A DNA stretch of 64,000 nucleotides from Nocardia asteroides (GCA_019930625.1 CP082844.1:5704001-5768000); one strand, 5' to 3'. Numbered from the stretch's first letter, positions 1 to 9,837 are shown. Notes: generated from the letters alone by a model not told the origin. Numbers and translations: made by a program.

Positions 1-19
1 GCTCACTCAGGCGCTGGCC

Positions 20-3000
20 ATGAACAGCGACCTCCGCCTGGTGTCGTTGCGCAAGGTGCGTGATGCCGGGTACATCTCGAATGCCATGTTGCGAGGCGCT
101 ATCGAGAATTTCTACCTGCGGCAGCAATATCGCGTTCCGGCAGAGGCCACCGAGGAGGCGAAGTTCTGGGAACTGATAGATGCGCCAGTTGGCTCGGACA
201 AAGAAAAATCTATCCTGGATAGTATCTGTCGGAAGTTCGATGGGATCGCGATAGCCGCAGAGAGTAAATGGCGGCGGCGCTGGGACCGCGATCATGGTGA
301 ACTCGCCCAGTTCTTTCGCAGGGTTATTTTGGGGGCGGCATTACAGCATTTTCCTCCGTTCTCGTTCAGTGTGCACGCATGGGCGAGTTGCCGGACCGCC
401 GTCAACAGGTATTACGTCGAGGTCATTTACGCGCACCTCGACTATGAGAACGCGACCCTGGTCAGCAAGGTCGACAGCTATATCAGTAAGCGGCTCAAGA
501 AGACGGGGCATGAGCCCGACGATGAGGAGATCGCTCGGGCATTGGGTCTCACGGTGACGGACGTGGTCGACGCGAAGCGTATGGGCGCGACGTCGGAGAC
601 GTCGATCGATGCACCGGTACGGTCCGACAAGCCCAATTCGAGGGCAATCGACATCGGGGATCCGGCCCGGCCGGAGACCGACGAGGTCGAGTTCAGAGAT
701 GAGCTGTTGCTGGCTTTGGCGGATATGCCGAATCCCGCCCTGGCGGCAGCGTTGGTCGAGCTGTGCCATGTGCGCGACATCCCAGTGGCGGATGTCGCCG
801 GCCGATTGCGGATCGACGTCACCGCCGCCCAGGCACTTCTTGCCGAGGCGGCCGAGCGGCTGCGGACCGAGGAATTCCGCGCGCAACTGGTTGCCGTGCG
901 AACTCGGCGCATGATCGATGAGGTAGCGGACGCCTCGGTTGCCGCGGAGGCGGAAGACGGGCGGCCCCGTCATGCCGTTGACGACGGCACGGTGCCGTAT
1001 CGGCGGCCGGACGGTGCGATGCACGATCAGTGTGGGCGGCGGGTGCTGGAGTTGCACGGGATGCGGACCGGCCGGTCGTTCGTGGTGCCGGAGCCGGACG
1101 GTCTCGCGGGTTCGTCGTTGAAACGTCTGCTCGATGCGGTGGGTGGTCGGCCACAGTGGTTTGCGGTCGATCCCGTGCGCCCGCGCCGGTTGATCGACCG
1201 GGCTTTGACGGAGTTGTTGAGGTCAATGGATTCCGCTGCGCGCGAGGGTGTTTCGCTGCTGGTGGCGGAGATCTGGCAGATCCCGGATGGGGACGGCGTG
1301 ATGGGTCATCTCGATCGCGCCGAGTATCACTGTGCCGCGGACGGAAGCAATGGCTGGCTCGAGGAACAAGATCCGGGTAGCGGTCGGCTCGGTCGATGGG
1401 GCGATTCGGAGACAGGGACAGAGCTGGCCGGTTACGTGGTGTCGGCTTTCGACCCGCACGGTGAGCCGTTGCTGCTTCCCGGGACAGCCGTTGTCGATCT
1501 ACACGATCGCTTCCGGGTCGGTCGGTCCGACGAGGAGCGGGCGTCGAACCGGGCCTTCTTCTTCCTGAAGTGGATTCGTGGATTGTCGCGATCCAGCAGT
1601 CCGAAGAAGATGGCGGACGCCACCCTGAAACGGTTGAACACCGGTTCGATCAGTTCGAACCTGACCAGCGTGGGTCTGTCCACCTACAGTCCGCTGCTCG
1701 TGCAGCAGCTGAGCAACTCGATGCAGTTGGCAGGACTCACCGCATCGGCCGGGCAATTGGTGACGTTGCTTGCCAAGCCCGCCGCCGGGTATATCGCCGA
1801 TCGGTTCGATAACCGCCGCACCATCCAGATTTCGTCGACAGCCGGGCTTGCCACCTCGACAGCGGCCGGTGCGGCCGTCCTGCTGGGTCTTCCCGGTGCG
1901 GTGCCCATAGTCATCGGGTCGGCTCTCGCAGCGGCGGCGACCAACACCGTCGGGGGCGCCGCAACGACAACCTATGGCCGGCGCTTGGTGGATCAGGACC
2001 AGCAAACAAAGGCCGTGACGATCTCCCTGGTCGGCCGGCAGACATCCGCGACGGCGGGTAAATTCCTCGTTCCGGCCATCGGTAGTGTCTCGCCGGCGCT
2101 GCCCTTCTTCGCCGACGCCGCAACCTATGCGCTGTATCTGGAACGGCTGCGGAAACTTCCTTCGGTGCGGCCGGATCCGGCCGACAGGGTCGGCCTGCTC
2201 GACGGTGCGCGCGCGATGTGGGCAGATTCCTACCTGCGTGGCAATGTGCTGCTGCTGGTTCCGTGGAACATCGGAAACGCTATCGGGGCAATGCAATTGG
2301 TCGATTTCATTGCCGCGTCCGACTATGCGGCTCAGCTGGGCGGCTTGGCACCGCTGATGTCGGGTTGCTTGCTCGCCGCCGGAGCGGCGGGGACGCTGCT
2401 GGCGGTCATGACCGTACCGGAACGAATTCGCGACAAAATCAACCTGAAAGTGTCGGATCCCCTCACCATGGTGGCCGGCGGCGTACTCGCGACATCCTTT
2501 GTGCTGACGCCGAATCCGTGGGTGATCCTGCCGCTGTCGATCGCCGTCGGAGCAGGCAGCATGCTCAGCGCCGAACGCTACTTCTTGTACCAGCAGAAGA
2601 TCGTGCCGCAGAAGATGATCGGCGGCGCGATGTCGGTGAACGGTGTGCTCGGCGCCGTCGGCAGCATGGTCGGCGGGGCACTGGGCGGATTCCTGCTGTC
2701 CACCGCGGGCGCCGGGATCACGGGCTGGCTGGCGGGCGGACTCTTCGCCGCAACATCAGTTGCGTCCGGGGTGCTGGCTTACGCCACTCGCGGGCGAACA
2801 GTGCACGGCGTCGGTTCCAGCACGACCGCCGATCTCTCGGCACGCGACGTTGCCTGGTGGTCGGTCGCGACCGATTCGCGGACCGGCGGCCGGATCAATT
2901 TTTGGGATTGGGAGGCGATGCGAGACGAGCTGCCTCCCGCAAAACCGGTCCAGCGGCCTCCGGTGGACATACGCCAGCTGAGGCCGGACGACTGGCGGCA

Positions 3001-3496
3001 GGATCGCACGATTACGCTGACAGCGCTTGCCTCGGCGCCTGAAGCGTTCGAGGCGACGGTCGAGCAGGCGCGCACGTTTTCCCCCGATGAGTGGCGCGAC
3101 GGCGTGCAGCGATCGCTGGCTGCGTTCGTCGCCTTCCAGGACGGCGTACCGATCGGCAAGGTGGCCGCGACGGCGTACGACGATGCGGATACCGTCCAGC
3201 TGGCCTCGCTGTTCGTCGTGCCGGAAGCCCGCGGTCGTGATGTCGCGGACCGCTTGATCCGATCGGTGGTGGATTGGGCATGGCGGCAGGGCTTTTCGAG
3301 GGTCGCCGTGCGGGTTCGAGAAGAAGACGAGCGTGCCCAGCGGGTTTGCGGGCGGAACAACTTCGGGTGGTCGGGGCGGGAGGGGGACGGTCCGCGTGGC
3401 CGCTGGATCGAAATGCATCGTCTGCTGGGGGAGGCCAGTTGGATCGAGTACACCCCGACGCCGGTCGCCGTCCAGCCCGAACCCGATGGAAAGTAG
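20..3496 (+). CDS. Four-module fusion: sigma-70-like / papain-fold-toxin-like / MFS-like / GNAT protein
   Basis: A single uninterrupted 1158-residue frame. Residues about 90-285 resemble sigma-70 regions 2-4: an aromatic-rich stretch at 110-132, then a region-3-like EPDDEEIARALGLT at 165-178 and a SIDAPV motif at 195-200, then a region-4-like helical segment. Residues about 325-490 look like a papain-fold (glutamine-deamidase-like) toxin domain, with C338 in DQCGR, H430 in GH and an EEQD motif at 448-451 as candidate catalytic residues. Residues about 545-930 have MFS-like transmembrane segments with AGYIADRFDNRR after the second helix. The C-terminus (about 1000-1150) is a GNAT fold whose acetyl-CoA loop reads ARGRDVADRL, so the usual second glycine is lost. 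The frame stays open to the window edge, so the true start may lie outside. Domain calls are by eye; the function of the whole is unknown. Confidence 0.7.
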   Translation: MNSDLRLVSLRKVRDAGYISNAMLRGAIENFYLRQQYRVPAEATEEAKFWELIDAPVGSDKEKSILDSICRKFDGIAIAAESKWRRRWDRDHGELAQFFRRVILGAALQHFPPFSFSVHAWASCRTAVNRYYVEVIYAHLDYENATLVSKVDSYISKRLKKTGHEPDDEEIARALGLTVTDVVDAKRMGATSETSIDAPVRSDKPNSRAIDIGDPARPETDEVEFRDELLLALADMPNPALAAALVELCHVRDIPVADVAGRLRIDVTAAQALLAEAAERLRTEEFRAQLVAVRTRRMIDEVADASVAAEAEDGRPRHAVDDGTVPYRRPDGAMHDQCGRRVLELHGMRTGRSFVVPEPDGLAGSSLKRLLDAVGGRPQWFAVDPVRPRRLIDRALTELLRSMDSAAREGVSLLVAEIWQIPDGDGVMGHLDRAEYHCAADGSNGWLEEQDPGSGRLGRWGDSETGTELAGYVVSAFDPHGEPLLLPGTAVVDLHDRFRVGRSDEERASNRAFFFLKWIRGLSRSSSPKKMADATLKRLNTGSISSNLTSVGLSTYSPLLVQQLSNSMQLAGLTASAGQLVTLLAKPAAGYIADRFDNRRTIQISSTAGLATSTAAGAAVLLGLPGAVPIVIGSALAAAATNTVGGAATTTYGRRLVDQDQQTKAVTISLVGRQTSATAGKFLVPAIGSVSPALPFFADAATYALYLERLRKLPSVRPDPADRVGLLDGARAMWADSYLRGNVLLLVPWNIGNAIGAMQLVDFIAASDYAAQLGGLAPLMSGCLLAAGAAGTLLAVMTVPERIRDKINLKVSDPLTMVAGGVLATSFVLTPNPWVILPLSIAVGAGSMLSAERYFLYQQKIVPQKMIGGAMSVNGVLGAVGSMVGGALGGFLLSTAGAGITGWLAGGLFAATSVASGVLAYATRGRTVHGVGSSTTADLSARDVAWWSVATDSRTGGRINFWDWEAMRDELPPAKPVQRPPVDIRQLRPDDWRQDRTITLTALASAPEAFEATVEQARTFSPDEWRDGVQRSLAAFVAFQDGVPIGKVAATAYDDADTVQLASLFVVPEARGRDVADRLIRSVVDWAWRQGFSRVAVRVREEDERAQRVCGRNNFGWSGREGDGPRGRWIEMHRLLGEASWIEYTPTPVAVQPEPDGK

Positions 3497-3699
3497 CTCG
3501 ACCGGCTCTGCCCCCCGTCGTGCCCCACGGCATCGATCGGGAACGGTCCGACGAATCGATCCAGCGCGGGGTGCGCACGTGGCGCCGCTGACCTTTGGCG
3601 CGGGGTACTCGATATGGCCGGTCGCGGGAGTGTTCCGGATCGGCCGAGCCGACCTGATGCGGGTGAGTCGGCCGGGCCGACCGGCCCGCACCAGGGGGC

Positions 3700-4706
3700 A
3701 CCGGACCTGCGGGGCCACCTTCGCGCCGAGCAACTCGATGTTGTGCAGGACCTTCTCGTGCGGCAGCGTGCCAACGCTGGTGTGCAACACGAACCGATCG
3801 AGCCCGAGGGTGTTGCGGATGTCGGCCACCTTTTCGGCGACATAGTCCGGCGTGCCGACGAACAGCGAACCCTCCTTCGAGCGCAGGCCGTCGAAACTGG
3901 GCGCGGGTCATCGGCCGAGCCGCGTTCGCGGCCGATGATGCTCATGGCACGCGCGTACGGCTCGTAGAAATCGAGGATGGCTTCCTCGTCGGTGTCGGCG
4001 ATATAGCCGTGCGCATGCGCCGCCACGGGCCGCCGCTCGTGCCCGCCCTCGGCGAGCACGCGGTGCTACAACTCGACCAGCGGCTCGAAGCGGGCGGCCT
4101 GGCCATCGATGATCGCGATGGCAAGCGGCAGGCCGAGCAATCCGGCGCGCACCACCGATTCGGGGCTGCCGCCCGCCGCGATCCAGACCGGCAGCGGCCG
4201 GTTGTCGGTGCGCGGGTACACGGTGGTCTCGCGCAGCGGCGCCCGGAATCGGCCGGACCAGGTGACCGGCCGGTCCTCGCGCAGGTGCAGCAGCAGCGCC
4301 AGTTTCTCCTCGAACGATGCGTCGTAGTCGGACAGGTCATAGCCGAACAGCGGGAACGACTCGGTGAAAGAACCGCGCCCGGCCATCAGTTCCGCGCGGC
4401 CGTTCGAGAGCCCGTCCAGCGTCGCGAAATCCTGGTACGCACGTACCGGTCGCCGGAGCTCAGCACGGTCACCGCGCTGGTCAGCCGGATCCGTTCGGTA
4501 CGGGCCGCGATCGCGGCCAGCACGACGGCGGGCGCGGATGCGGCAAAGTCCTTTCGATGGCGTTCGCCGACACCGTAGACGTCGAGCCCGGCCCGCTCAG
4601 TGGCGAGGGCATCCTCGACCACCTCGCGCAGGCGCTCGCCCGCAGTCGGTGCGGGCCGATCGCCGACCGGATACAGCGCGGCGAATGTCGTGAGTCCCAG
4701 TTCCAC
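3700..4706 (-). pseudogene. Luciferase-like (LLM class) flavin monooxygenase, broken by several frameshifts
   Basis: Successive minus-strand frames give consecutive parts of one LLM-class flavin-dependent oxidoreductase. The N-terminus starting MELGLTTFAALYPVG occupies 4706-4440 and continues as ...[19 protein letters not shown] second frame (4386-4066) carries the middle part including [21 protein letters not shown] third (about 4059-3900) has HGYIADTDEEAILDFYEPYA, and a fourth (about 3895-3700) has GTPDYVAEKVADIRNTLGLD and ends near VAPQVR. At least three frame changes are needed, so no intact protein can be made unless the assembly is wrong at several places. LLM enzymes use reduced FMN to oxidise small organic substrates; the substrate here is unknown. 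Confidence 0.75.
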
Positions 4707-4734
4707 GGTCTAGCCCCATCTCTCAGTCCGGGCG

Positions 4735-4930
4735 TTCGCGGCGCACAGTAGGACCAGGCCATCGAGTCCGCACTCGACAGCAGCGCCCCGTAGCGGCTCA
4801 GGCCGGTGGTCGTGACCCCGAGCCCGTGCAGCCGGATCCCGGGCAGCTCGGTGGTGAGCACGGACATGATGCGTGCGACCTCACCGGTGCAGCGCGGGAC
4901 GCGGAAGCACTCGAAGCTTGTCGACGTCCA
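4735..4930 (-). pseudogene. Fragment resembling a DpdA/TGT-like (deazaguanine transferase) protein
   Basis: A short minus-strand stretch reads LPGIRLHGLGVTTTGLSRYG followed by ALLSSADSMAWSY. This resembles the segment of queuine tRNA-ribosyltransferase-like proteins (including the DNA-modifying DpdA group in phages and actinobacteria) where a G(L/F)G.(K/T)TTGL motif is followed by SADSMAWS. Only about 60 codons are recognisable and both ends are lost, so it is a scrap. The family assignment is from memory of the motif and is tentative. Confidence 0.35.
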
Positions 4931-5186
4931 TCGAACGCCGAGGCCTGCTTGCAAAGGGCCAGGAGTTGGGCAGCGCGGCTTCCACTACGGCCACGAGTGG
5001 ACGCCGACGGCCGAGTAGTCGATCGACAGGGTGGCAGGTCCGCGAGGGCACCTCGGCCCCGCAGCTATGACGCAGCGCACACCGCAGGGGCGGCGCACCG
5101 AGTGAACCTATGGTCGCGACAGTTCGTAGTACAGGTGACGAGATGCAGTGTGCGCCTCGCTGAACAGCGACGAAAGGGACCGAAAG

Positions 5187-5795
5187 ATGACCTCGGCCAG
5201 AAGATTCCAGCGTGCCGCTGTGCCGGTCGCAGCCACCGTGGTCGTATTCGCAGGGCTGCTGAGCGCCTGTGGTGGCGATGACGGGCGACCTGTTCCGGCG
5301 GCCGAGCCGGCATCGTCGACCACGGTGACCGCCGCGCTGGCGCCCGCTGCGGGGCAGGCTCCCGCGGTCGCGAAGACGCAGGGCTGGCTGAAGATCTACG
5401 TCGGAGCAGCCCCGGCCGGGACTGCGAATGCGGTGCAGCTCGATGTGACCAGCGATCCCAGTGTCGGGCAGTACGTGTCGGACGGGACGGGCCGGTCGCT
5501 ATACCGGTTCGACAAGGACACCGCGAAGCCGTCGGCGTCCAACTGCGCCGGGCAATGTGCCGTGACATGGCCGCCGCTGACCGTTTCCCGCGACCAATCG
5601 GTCTACGCGTCGGGAGTCGACCCACAGCTCGTCGGGTTCATCGAACGGGCCGACGGCACATGCCAAATCACCCTCGGCGGCTGGCCGGTGTACTTCTTCT
5701 CGAAAGACAAGAAGCCAGGGGATCTGCTCGGCCAGGGCGTCGGGGGGACATGGTTCGCAGTGGCTCCGGATGGCGGCAAGGTTCTCGCCAAGTGA
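5187..5795 (+). CDS. Secreted lipoprotein with two lipoprotein-repeat (COG4315-like) units
   Basis: A 202-residue protein. The ATG at 5187 is chosen because a purine-rich GAAAGGGACCGAAAG precedes it and it puts a type II signal peptide at the N-terminus, ending in the lipobox LLSAC; earlier in-frame codons give no signal. The mature part contains two copies of the repeat of unknown function seen in actinobacterial lipoproteins: DGTGRSLYRFDKDT followed by a CAGQCAVTWPPL cysteine pair, and GGWPVYFFSKDKKPGD followed by TWFAVAPDGGKV. It is expected to be anchored outside the membrane. Its biochemical role is not known. Confidence 0.85.
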   Translation: MTSARRFQRAAVPVAATVVVFAGLLSACGGDDGRPVPAAEPASSTTVTAALAPAAGQAPAVAKTQGWLKIYVGAAPAGTANAVQLDVTSDPSVGQYVSDGTGRSLYRFDKDTAKPSASNCAGQCAVTWPPLTVSRDQSVYASGVDPQLVGFIERADGTCQITLGGWPVYFFSKDKKPGDLLGQGVGGTWFAVAPDGGKVLAK

Positions 5796-6585
5796 TCCGA
5801 ATGCCGCTGGATCAGCCACAGTAGGTCCAGTTGACGGGTTCGGCCCCGACCTCGTCGCCGCCGCGATGATCGACGGGGCCGAACCATCGCCGCCAGCGTC
5901 GACCTCTGGTCTCAGCGAGGCAGCCGCAACGGCGATGTGAGCAGTGAACTACGTCGACAGGGCGCCGTCGCGGACAGCCCGACAAAGCGGCCCCGCTGCC
6001 CGCCCCGGATCCCGTGGGACCCCACAGCCGACAGCGCATATGCGGACGATGGATGGGAGACCGACCAGCGGCGAATTACCCGCCCGGTCACAGAGTTGAG
6101 CACATGTCGCGCTGTCTGTGGCATGGAACGTCCGTCCGAGGCGTCGGTCGCGGCTGGGCGGACCCGCTGGGCGCGATGATGCCGTATCGGTCGACCTCGG
6201 CCGCGATGAAGGTCTGTCGACTACCAAGATGCCGGCAAGGTCGCGAAACCGGTACCCTGGCCGAACATACATGAGCCAACGTAGTTTCCGGCCGTCCGCA
6301 TGGCGGTACGGTGGCTGCGGGGCCGCGCCTTGTTCGTCTTGCGACGTACCCGTACCGGCCCTGCCGCCACCGGCGGTCAGTCACAAGAGTGAAGTGCTTC
6401 ACCACCACGGGATCAGGTGGTGACCGCGTCGGCGGAGCGAACAACGGCGCCGCAGCGCGATCCCTGCTTTCTCCTCGAAGCATGCCTCGATGACCGCATC
6501 CGCGAAGTTCAGACCGGTGTACGGACCGATGATCGGTGGGGCGTTCAACCTCTAGGCACAGTCGGGGCGGGACCAGGTGCCGGTA
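5796..6585. other. Intergenic stretch without a recognisable gene
   Basis: About 790 bases between the lipoprotein and the nitroreductase. Reading frames on both strands are open in places, as expected at this GC content, but none shows a family motif, a ribosome-binding site with a sensible start, or a consistent hydrophobic pattern. It may hold decayed coding sequence that can no longer be recognised. Confidence 0.5.
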
Positions 6586-7593
6586 TCAGTGAGGTCCGGT
6601 GACGGTGAAAATGTCAGTGATCGGTCTGCGGGGCGTGGGTGGGATCGTGTCGCTGTCGTCGGGCGCGGTCCCGATACGGATCACCACCTGCGGTGTGGCT
6701 GTGCGGGGAATCAGGCTGGTGAGCAGCGTCCGGCCGGTCGGGAGCTCGGTGATGTCGGTCAGCGCACAGCTCGCCAGTCCGGCGGCGGTGCATTCGAGCA
6801 GGACCGCCGACAAGGCCTCGCCGGTGTGCAGCCAGCAGGGCACGGAGTCGGCGTGCGTGCTGAGCACCACCAAGCGCGCACGATCTTCAAGTTGCGCGCG
6901 GCGCATCGAATGCGGGGCGGAGGGGAAGACGCGTCCGACGCCGACGCGGGCGAATTCCGCGTCGGATACCAGCGCGGAGGGCGGCACACCCTCGGGTGTG
7001 TCGGGGTGTCCGGCCCACCACTCCAGTTCGGTCCGATACAGCAGGTCGTCATGGCGCAGGGCGCCCGCTTGCGCCGACGCGGCGGCCAGGCGCGGTCGGG
7101 CGGTTTCATCGAGCACGTCCAGTTGTACCTCATGCGGTGAGCTGAGCATGCGTATGTGGGGCAGGAGGTCGGCAAAACCCTCCGGTTCGGTCATCGGCAG
7201 CCGGTCGGTGCGCCGCTGGTCGATGGCCAGCGCGCGGGTGTGGACACCGGTGGGCGGATCCGGCCACGGCCGAAACTCGATCGCCGCCAGATGGTCTGAT
7301 CGTTGCGGGTCGGGTACGCGGACGGTGTCGGTGTGCCAGCCTTGGTCGGCGAAGGCGGTGCGTAGGTGGTGCAGCACGGCTCCGCAGCTGATCACCAACT
7401 GTCTGCCGAGTGGATCGGTGGAGGGCAGCAGCCGGTCGCCGTCGGTGTACAGGTGCAGGCGGGTGCCGTCGAAAACCCAGCGCCACGGCTGGGTGTTGTG
7501 CACCGAAGGCGCGCGAGCAGCCAGCCGCACCGCGGCCAGGATCGTCGACCGAGCGGGTACCGAAAGGGCAGGTGCATCATCGTGGGTGGTCAT
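6586..7593 (-). CDS. Acg-type nitroreductase family protein
   Basis: A 335-residue protein of the nitroreductase-like family that includes mycobacterial Acg (Rv2032), which is about the same length and DosR-controlled. Family hallmarks are the N-terminal ARAPSVHNTQPWRWVFDG, where most of these proteins read (A)PS.HN.QPW, the central YRTELEWWAGH, and a C-terminal PTPRRPITDI. The ATG at 7593 follows GGGGGAAGACTCGAGAG, a fair ribosome-binding site; upstream in-frame codons would add 43 residues without family resemblance. These proteins look like fused nitroreductase half-domains that often lack normal flavin chemistry and may sequester FMN; that part is family knowledge. Two DosR-box-like palindromes lie 38-74 bases upstream. 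Confidence 0.85.
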   Translation of the reverse strand: MTTHDDAPALSVPARSTILAAVRLAARAPSVHNTQPWRWVFDGTRLHLYTDGDRLLPSTDPLGRQLVISCGAVLHHLRTAFADQGWHTDTVRVPDPQRSDHLAAIEFRPWPDPPTGVHTRALAIDQRRTDRLPMTEPEGFADLLPHIRMLSSPHEVQLDVLDETARPRLAAASAQAGALRHDDLLYRTELEWWAGHPDTPEGVPPSALVSDAEFARVGVGRVFPSAPHSMRRAQLEDRARLVVLSTHADSVPCWLHTGEALSAVLLECTAAGLASCALTDITELPTGRTLLTSLIPRTATPQVVIRIGTAPDDSDTIPPTPRRPITDIFTVTGPH

Positions 7594-7630
7594 CTCTCGA
7601 GTCTTCCCCCAAGCGGCAGCCCTCGGAAAC

Positions 7631-7667
7631 GGGCCTTCCGCCCGCACGACAGGGCCGTTGGTCACCC
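7631..7667. promoter_or_regulatory. Two DosR-box-like palindromes upstream of the nitroreductase
   Basis: GGGCCTTCCGCCC at 7631-7643 and AGGGCCGTTGGTCACCC at 7651-7667 both resemble the mycobacterial DosR site (consensus TTSGGGACTWWAGTCCCSAA, often GGGACYTTNGGCCC). Their starts are 20 bases apart, about two helical turns, like tandem DosR sites. Identified by eye only. Confidence 0.45.
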
Positions 7668-7879
7668 AGGCATCCGCACTCCACGCTGCCGACTCCAGAC
7701 GTCGCTTGCTGCCGAGAAACACAATCCTCAGTTCCCCTCAGCGGACGCTCGATTCGATCACGAGCGATAGGCGGATGTGCCGCGGTGGCGGTCAGCGTGC
7801 AGCGACGCGGCTCACCAGCCGGTAGGTGTTCTGCATCGAGAAGACCGACAGCTTGGGCTCCGGTGTACTGAGGCACCGA

Positions 7880-8360
7880 TGTCTCGGGTACGCGCATGTC
7901 GAGAATCTCGGTGAGTGGACGGCGTGGAGTCTCGGGAGTTTACTCGGCGGCTTTGGGCGCGATACCGGCCCGGATCAGGACTTGCGGCAGGCCGGAGTGC
8001 ACGGTGAGCTCATGGACGATGGCGCGGCTGCGCGGCATCTCGGTCAGATGTGTCAGCGGGCAGGTGGCGAACCCGGCGAGTGCGCATTCCAGCAGGACGG
8101 TGGACACCACCTCACCGCAGGGCACCGAGTCCTCCGCGGCGTCGCTGTCGCACGACAGCACCAGGATCACCGATCGGTCGGCGGTGGTCTCGCTGCGTTG
8201 CCACGTGTGGGGAACGGGCGGTTTATCGTGAGTCGCTGTTGCTCTGGGAGATCAGGACTTCCTGAGCAATGCCGGCTCCGGCGACGGTGCGCCCGGTCCA
8301 CCATTGCAATTCGGCGCGGTATCCGGCGTCGTAGCGGCGCAGCGACGCGGAAACAAGCGG
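7880..8360 (-). pseudogene. C-terminal half of a second Acg-type nitroreductase, truncated and interrupted
   Basis: The minus strand from about 8355 reads SLRRYDAGYRAELQWWTGRT, then after a frame change MILVLSCDSDAAEDSVPCGE followed by VVSTVLLECALAGFATCPLTHLTEMPRSR, then a TAA stop near 7940. Past the stop, the expected tail TPETPRRPLTEILD is still recognisable. This is nearly co-linear with residues about 170-330 of the intact nitroreductase at 22310-23314. The N-terminal half is absent: the fragment starts right at the end of the devR-like gene. It is a non-functional remnant of a duplicated gene. Confidence 0.75.
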
Positions 8361-8367
8361 GGGCCTG

Positions 8368-9009
8368 TCAAGATAGTCTTTCCGGCTGTTGCAGCTTCGA
8401 GGCGAGTACTGCGGCTTGAGTGCGGCGTTCGACGCCGAGTTTGGTCAGCAGTCGCGAGACGTAGTTCTTGACGGTCTTCTCCGCCAGGAACATTCGGCCA
8501 GCGATCTGCCGGTTGGTCAATCCTTCGCCGAGTAACCCGAGAAGGATGCGTTCCTGATCGGTGAGTCCGGCGAGTGGGCTACTCTGCGCCTCGGCTCGGA
8601 GCTTGGCCCTGAGCGCGGGGGCCCCACGGTCGTCCAGCAGCGATCGACCGGCGCCGACGACGCGGATGGCATCGATGAGTTCGAGGCTTTTGATGTCTTT
8701 GACGACGTACCCGCTGGCCCCGGCCAGAATGGCATCGAGCTTGGCCTGTTCGTCGGTGAAGGAGGTGAGGATCAGGCAGCGCAGGTCCAGATCGGCCGCG
8801 AGTAGTTCGCGGCACAGCTCGATTCCGTTGCCGTCGGGTAACCGCACGTCCAGCACAGCGATGTCGGGGCGGAGCGCAGGAATGCGGGCCAGTGCCTGGG
8901 AGTAGCTGCCCGCTTCGCCGACGACGTCCAGGTCGGGCTCGAGGTCGACGAGGTCCGCGACGCCGCGGCGGACGATCTCGTGATCGTCGACCAGGAACAC
9001 CTTCACCAT
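8368..9009 (-). CDS. devR: DevR/DosR-like LuxR-family response regulator
   Basis: A 213-residue NarL/LuxR-type response regulator, very close to Mycobacterium tuberculosis DosR (DevR). The receiver has D8 and D9 (VFLVDDHE), phosphoacceptor D54 ([12 protein letters not shown]), T82 and K104 (YVVKD), the same numbering as DosR. The C-terminal HTH contains [20 protein letters not shown] followed by [21 protein letters not shown]. The ATG at 9009 follows GGAG with a 6-base spacer; a TTG two codons earlier is less likely because it would overlap the ribosome-binding site. In mycobacteria DosR is phosphorylated by the haem kinases DosS and DosT under hypoxia, NO or CO and activates the dormancy regulon. 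Here the kinase gene is 4 kb away rather than adjacent. Confidence 0.9.
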   Translation of the reverse strand: MVKVFLVDDHEIVRRGVADLVDLEPDLDVVGEAGSYSQALARIPALRPDIAVLDVRLPDGNGIELCRELLAADLDLRCLILTSFTDEQAKLDAILAGASGYVVKDIKSLELIDAIRVVGAGRSLLDDRGAPALRAKLRAEAQSSPLAGLTDQERILLGLLGEGLTNRQIAGRMFLAEKTVKNYVSRLLTKLGVERRTQAAVLASKLQQPERLS

Positions 9010-9215
9010 GGACAACTCCTTCGTCTGGTCACCAACAGACTACGGAGTCCCCAGTCGTGCCGTCTGGTAGTTCGGACCGCTGATCGGTGACCGGGTTCGA
9101 TCGACCGATTCTGCGGCGGGTCCACGTCGGTGAATCCGCCGGGTAAGGGATGCCTTGGCGTCCGTGTCATCGAGCGCCATTCCACGGGGTGATTTCTCCG
9201 ATCGGCTTGTGGGCA

Positions 9216-9743
9216 TCAGGTGCGGTGCGCGGCCCGGTGGAGTTCGGCGGTCGCCAGCCGTTGCGCCCATGTCCGTGCTCGTTCCAATTCGCCGTCGGCA
9301 AGGGGGCCGGCGATGTCGGTGACGAGGAAATCCATCGGATCGGCGGCAAGCTCGTAACCCGATCGGCGCAACCGTCTCCCCACGCCGCGCGCGGCCGACC
9401 CGGGCAGCCAGGGCGGAGTGGCGGCTTTGGTGCCGAATGCCGCGGCCCTGCTGCCGACCGGAGCGGTGGATGCCGCATCGAGCCATTCCCTGACGCCGAT
9501 GTCGACCGCCACCGGTGCTGCGGTCTGCTTGGCGGCGTCGCGCCGGGTACGTGGTCTGCTGAGGCCGAAGGCGTGGGTTGGCGCTCCGACCACCAGCAGA
9601 TCCACCCGCGACAGCGCCGCGTCGGTGGAGGTAGCGACGTTCACTACCTCCACCGTCGCGAACCCGCCGAGGCCCTCGGCAATTGCTTGGGCGATGGCGG
9701 CGGTGTTGCCGAACATTGATTCATAGACGACCCGGCTCAGCAT
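9216..9743 (-). CDS. Flavodoxin-family protein
   Basis: A 175-residue flavodoxin-like protein. The N-terminus MLSRVVYESMFGNTAAIAQA has the FMN-phosphate loop S/T-x-x-G-N-T (SMFGNT, residues 9-14), followed by an alternating beta/alpha pattern with VDLLVVGAPTHAFGLSRPRT. The ATG at 9743 is preceded by GAGGAGATCGAG, a good ribosome-binding site. It probably acts as a small electron carrier or flavin-binding stress protein in the cytoplasm. It is divergent from the ribosome-factor gene at 10095, and the shared intergenic region carries DosR-box-like sites, so it is likely part of the hypoxia regulon. Confidence 0.85.
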   Translation of the reverse strand: MLSRVVYESMFGNTAAIAQAIAEGLGGFATVEVVNVATSTDAALSRVDLLVVGAPTHAFGLSRPRTRRDAAKQTAAPVAVDIGVREWLDAASTAPVGSRAAAFGTKAATPPWLPGSAARGVGRRLRRSGYELAADPMDFLVTDIAGPLADGELERARTWAQRLATAELHRAAHRT

Positions 9744-9837
9744 CTCGATCTCCTCTGCGCTTGTAACCGATGGCGTGGAATCGCCGACGCTACGGACCGG
9801 GGCGACGACTTCGGCAGTGCCGAAGCGACCCTCGTGC

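Noticed and set aside
2756..3500. Minus-strand frames opposite the end of the fusion gene
   Set aside because: They have no family motif below about 3700; the LLM remnant ends near VAPQVR at 3700.
9024..9041. Inverted repeat GTCTG...CAGAC upstream of devR as a DosR box
   Set aside because: The arms do not match the DosR pattern and it lies between the start codon and any likely promoter.
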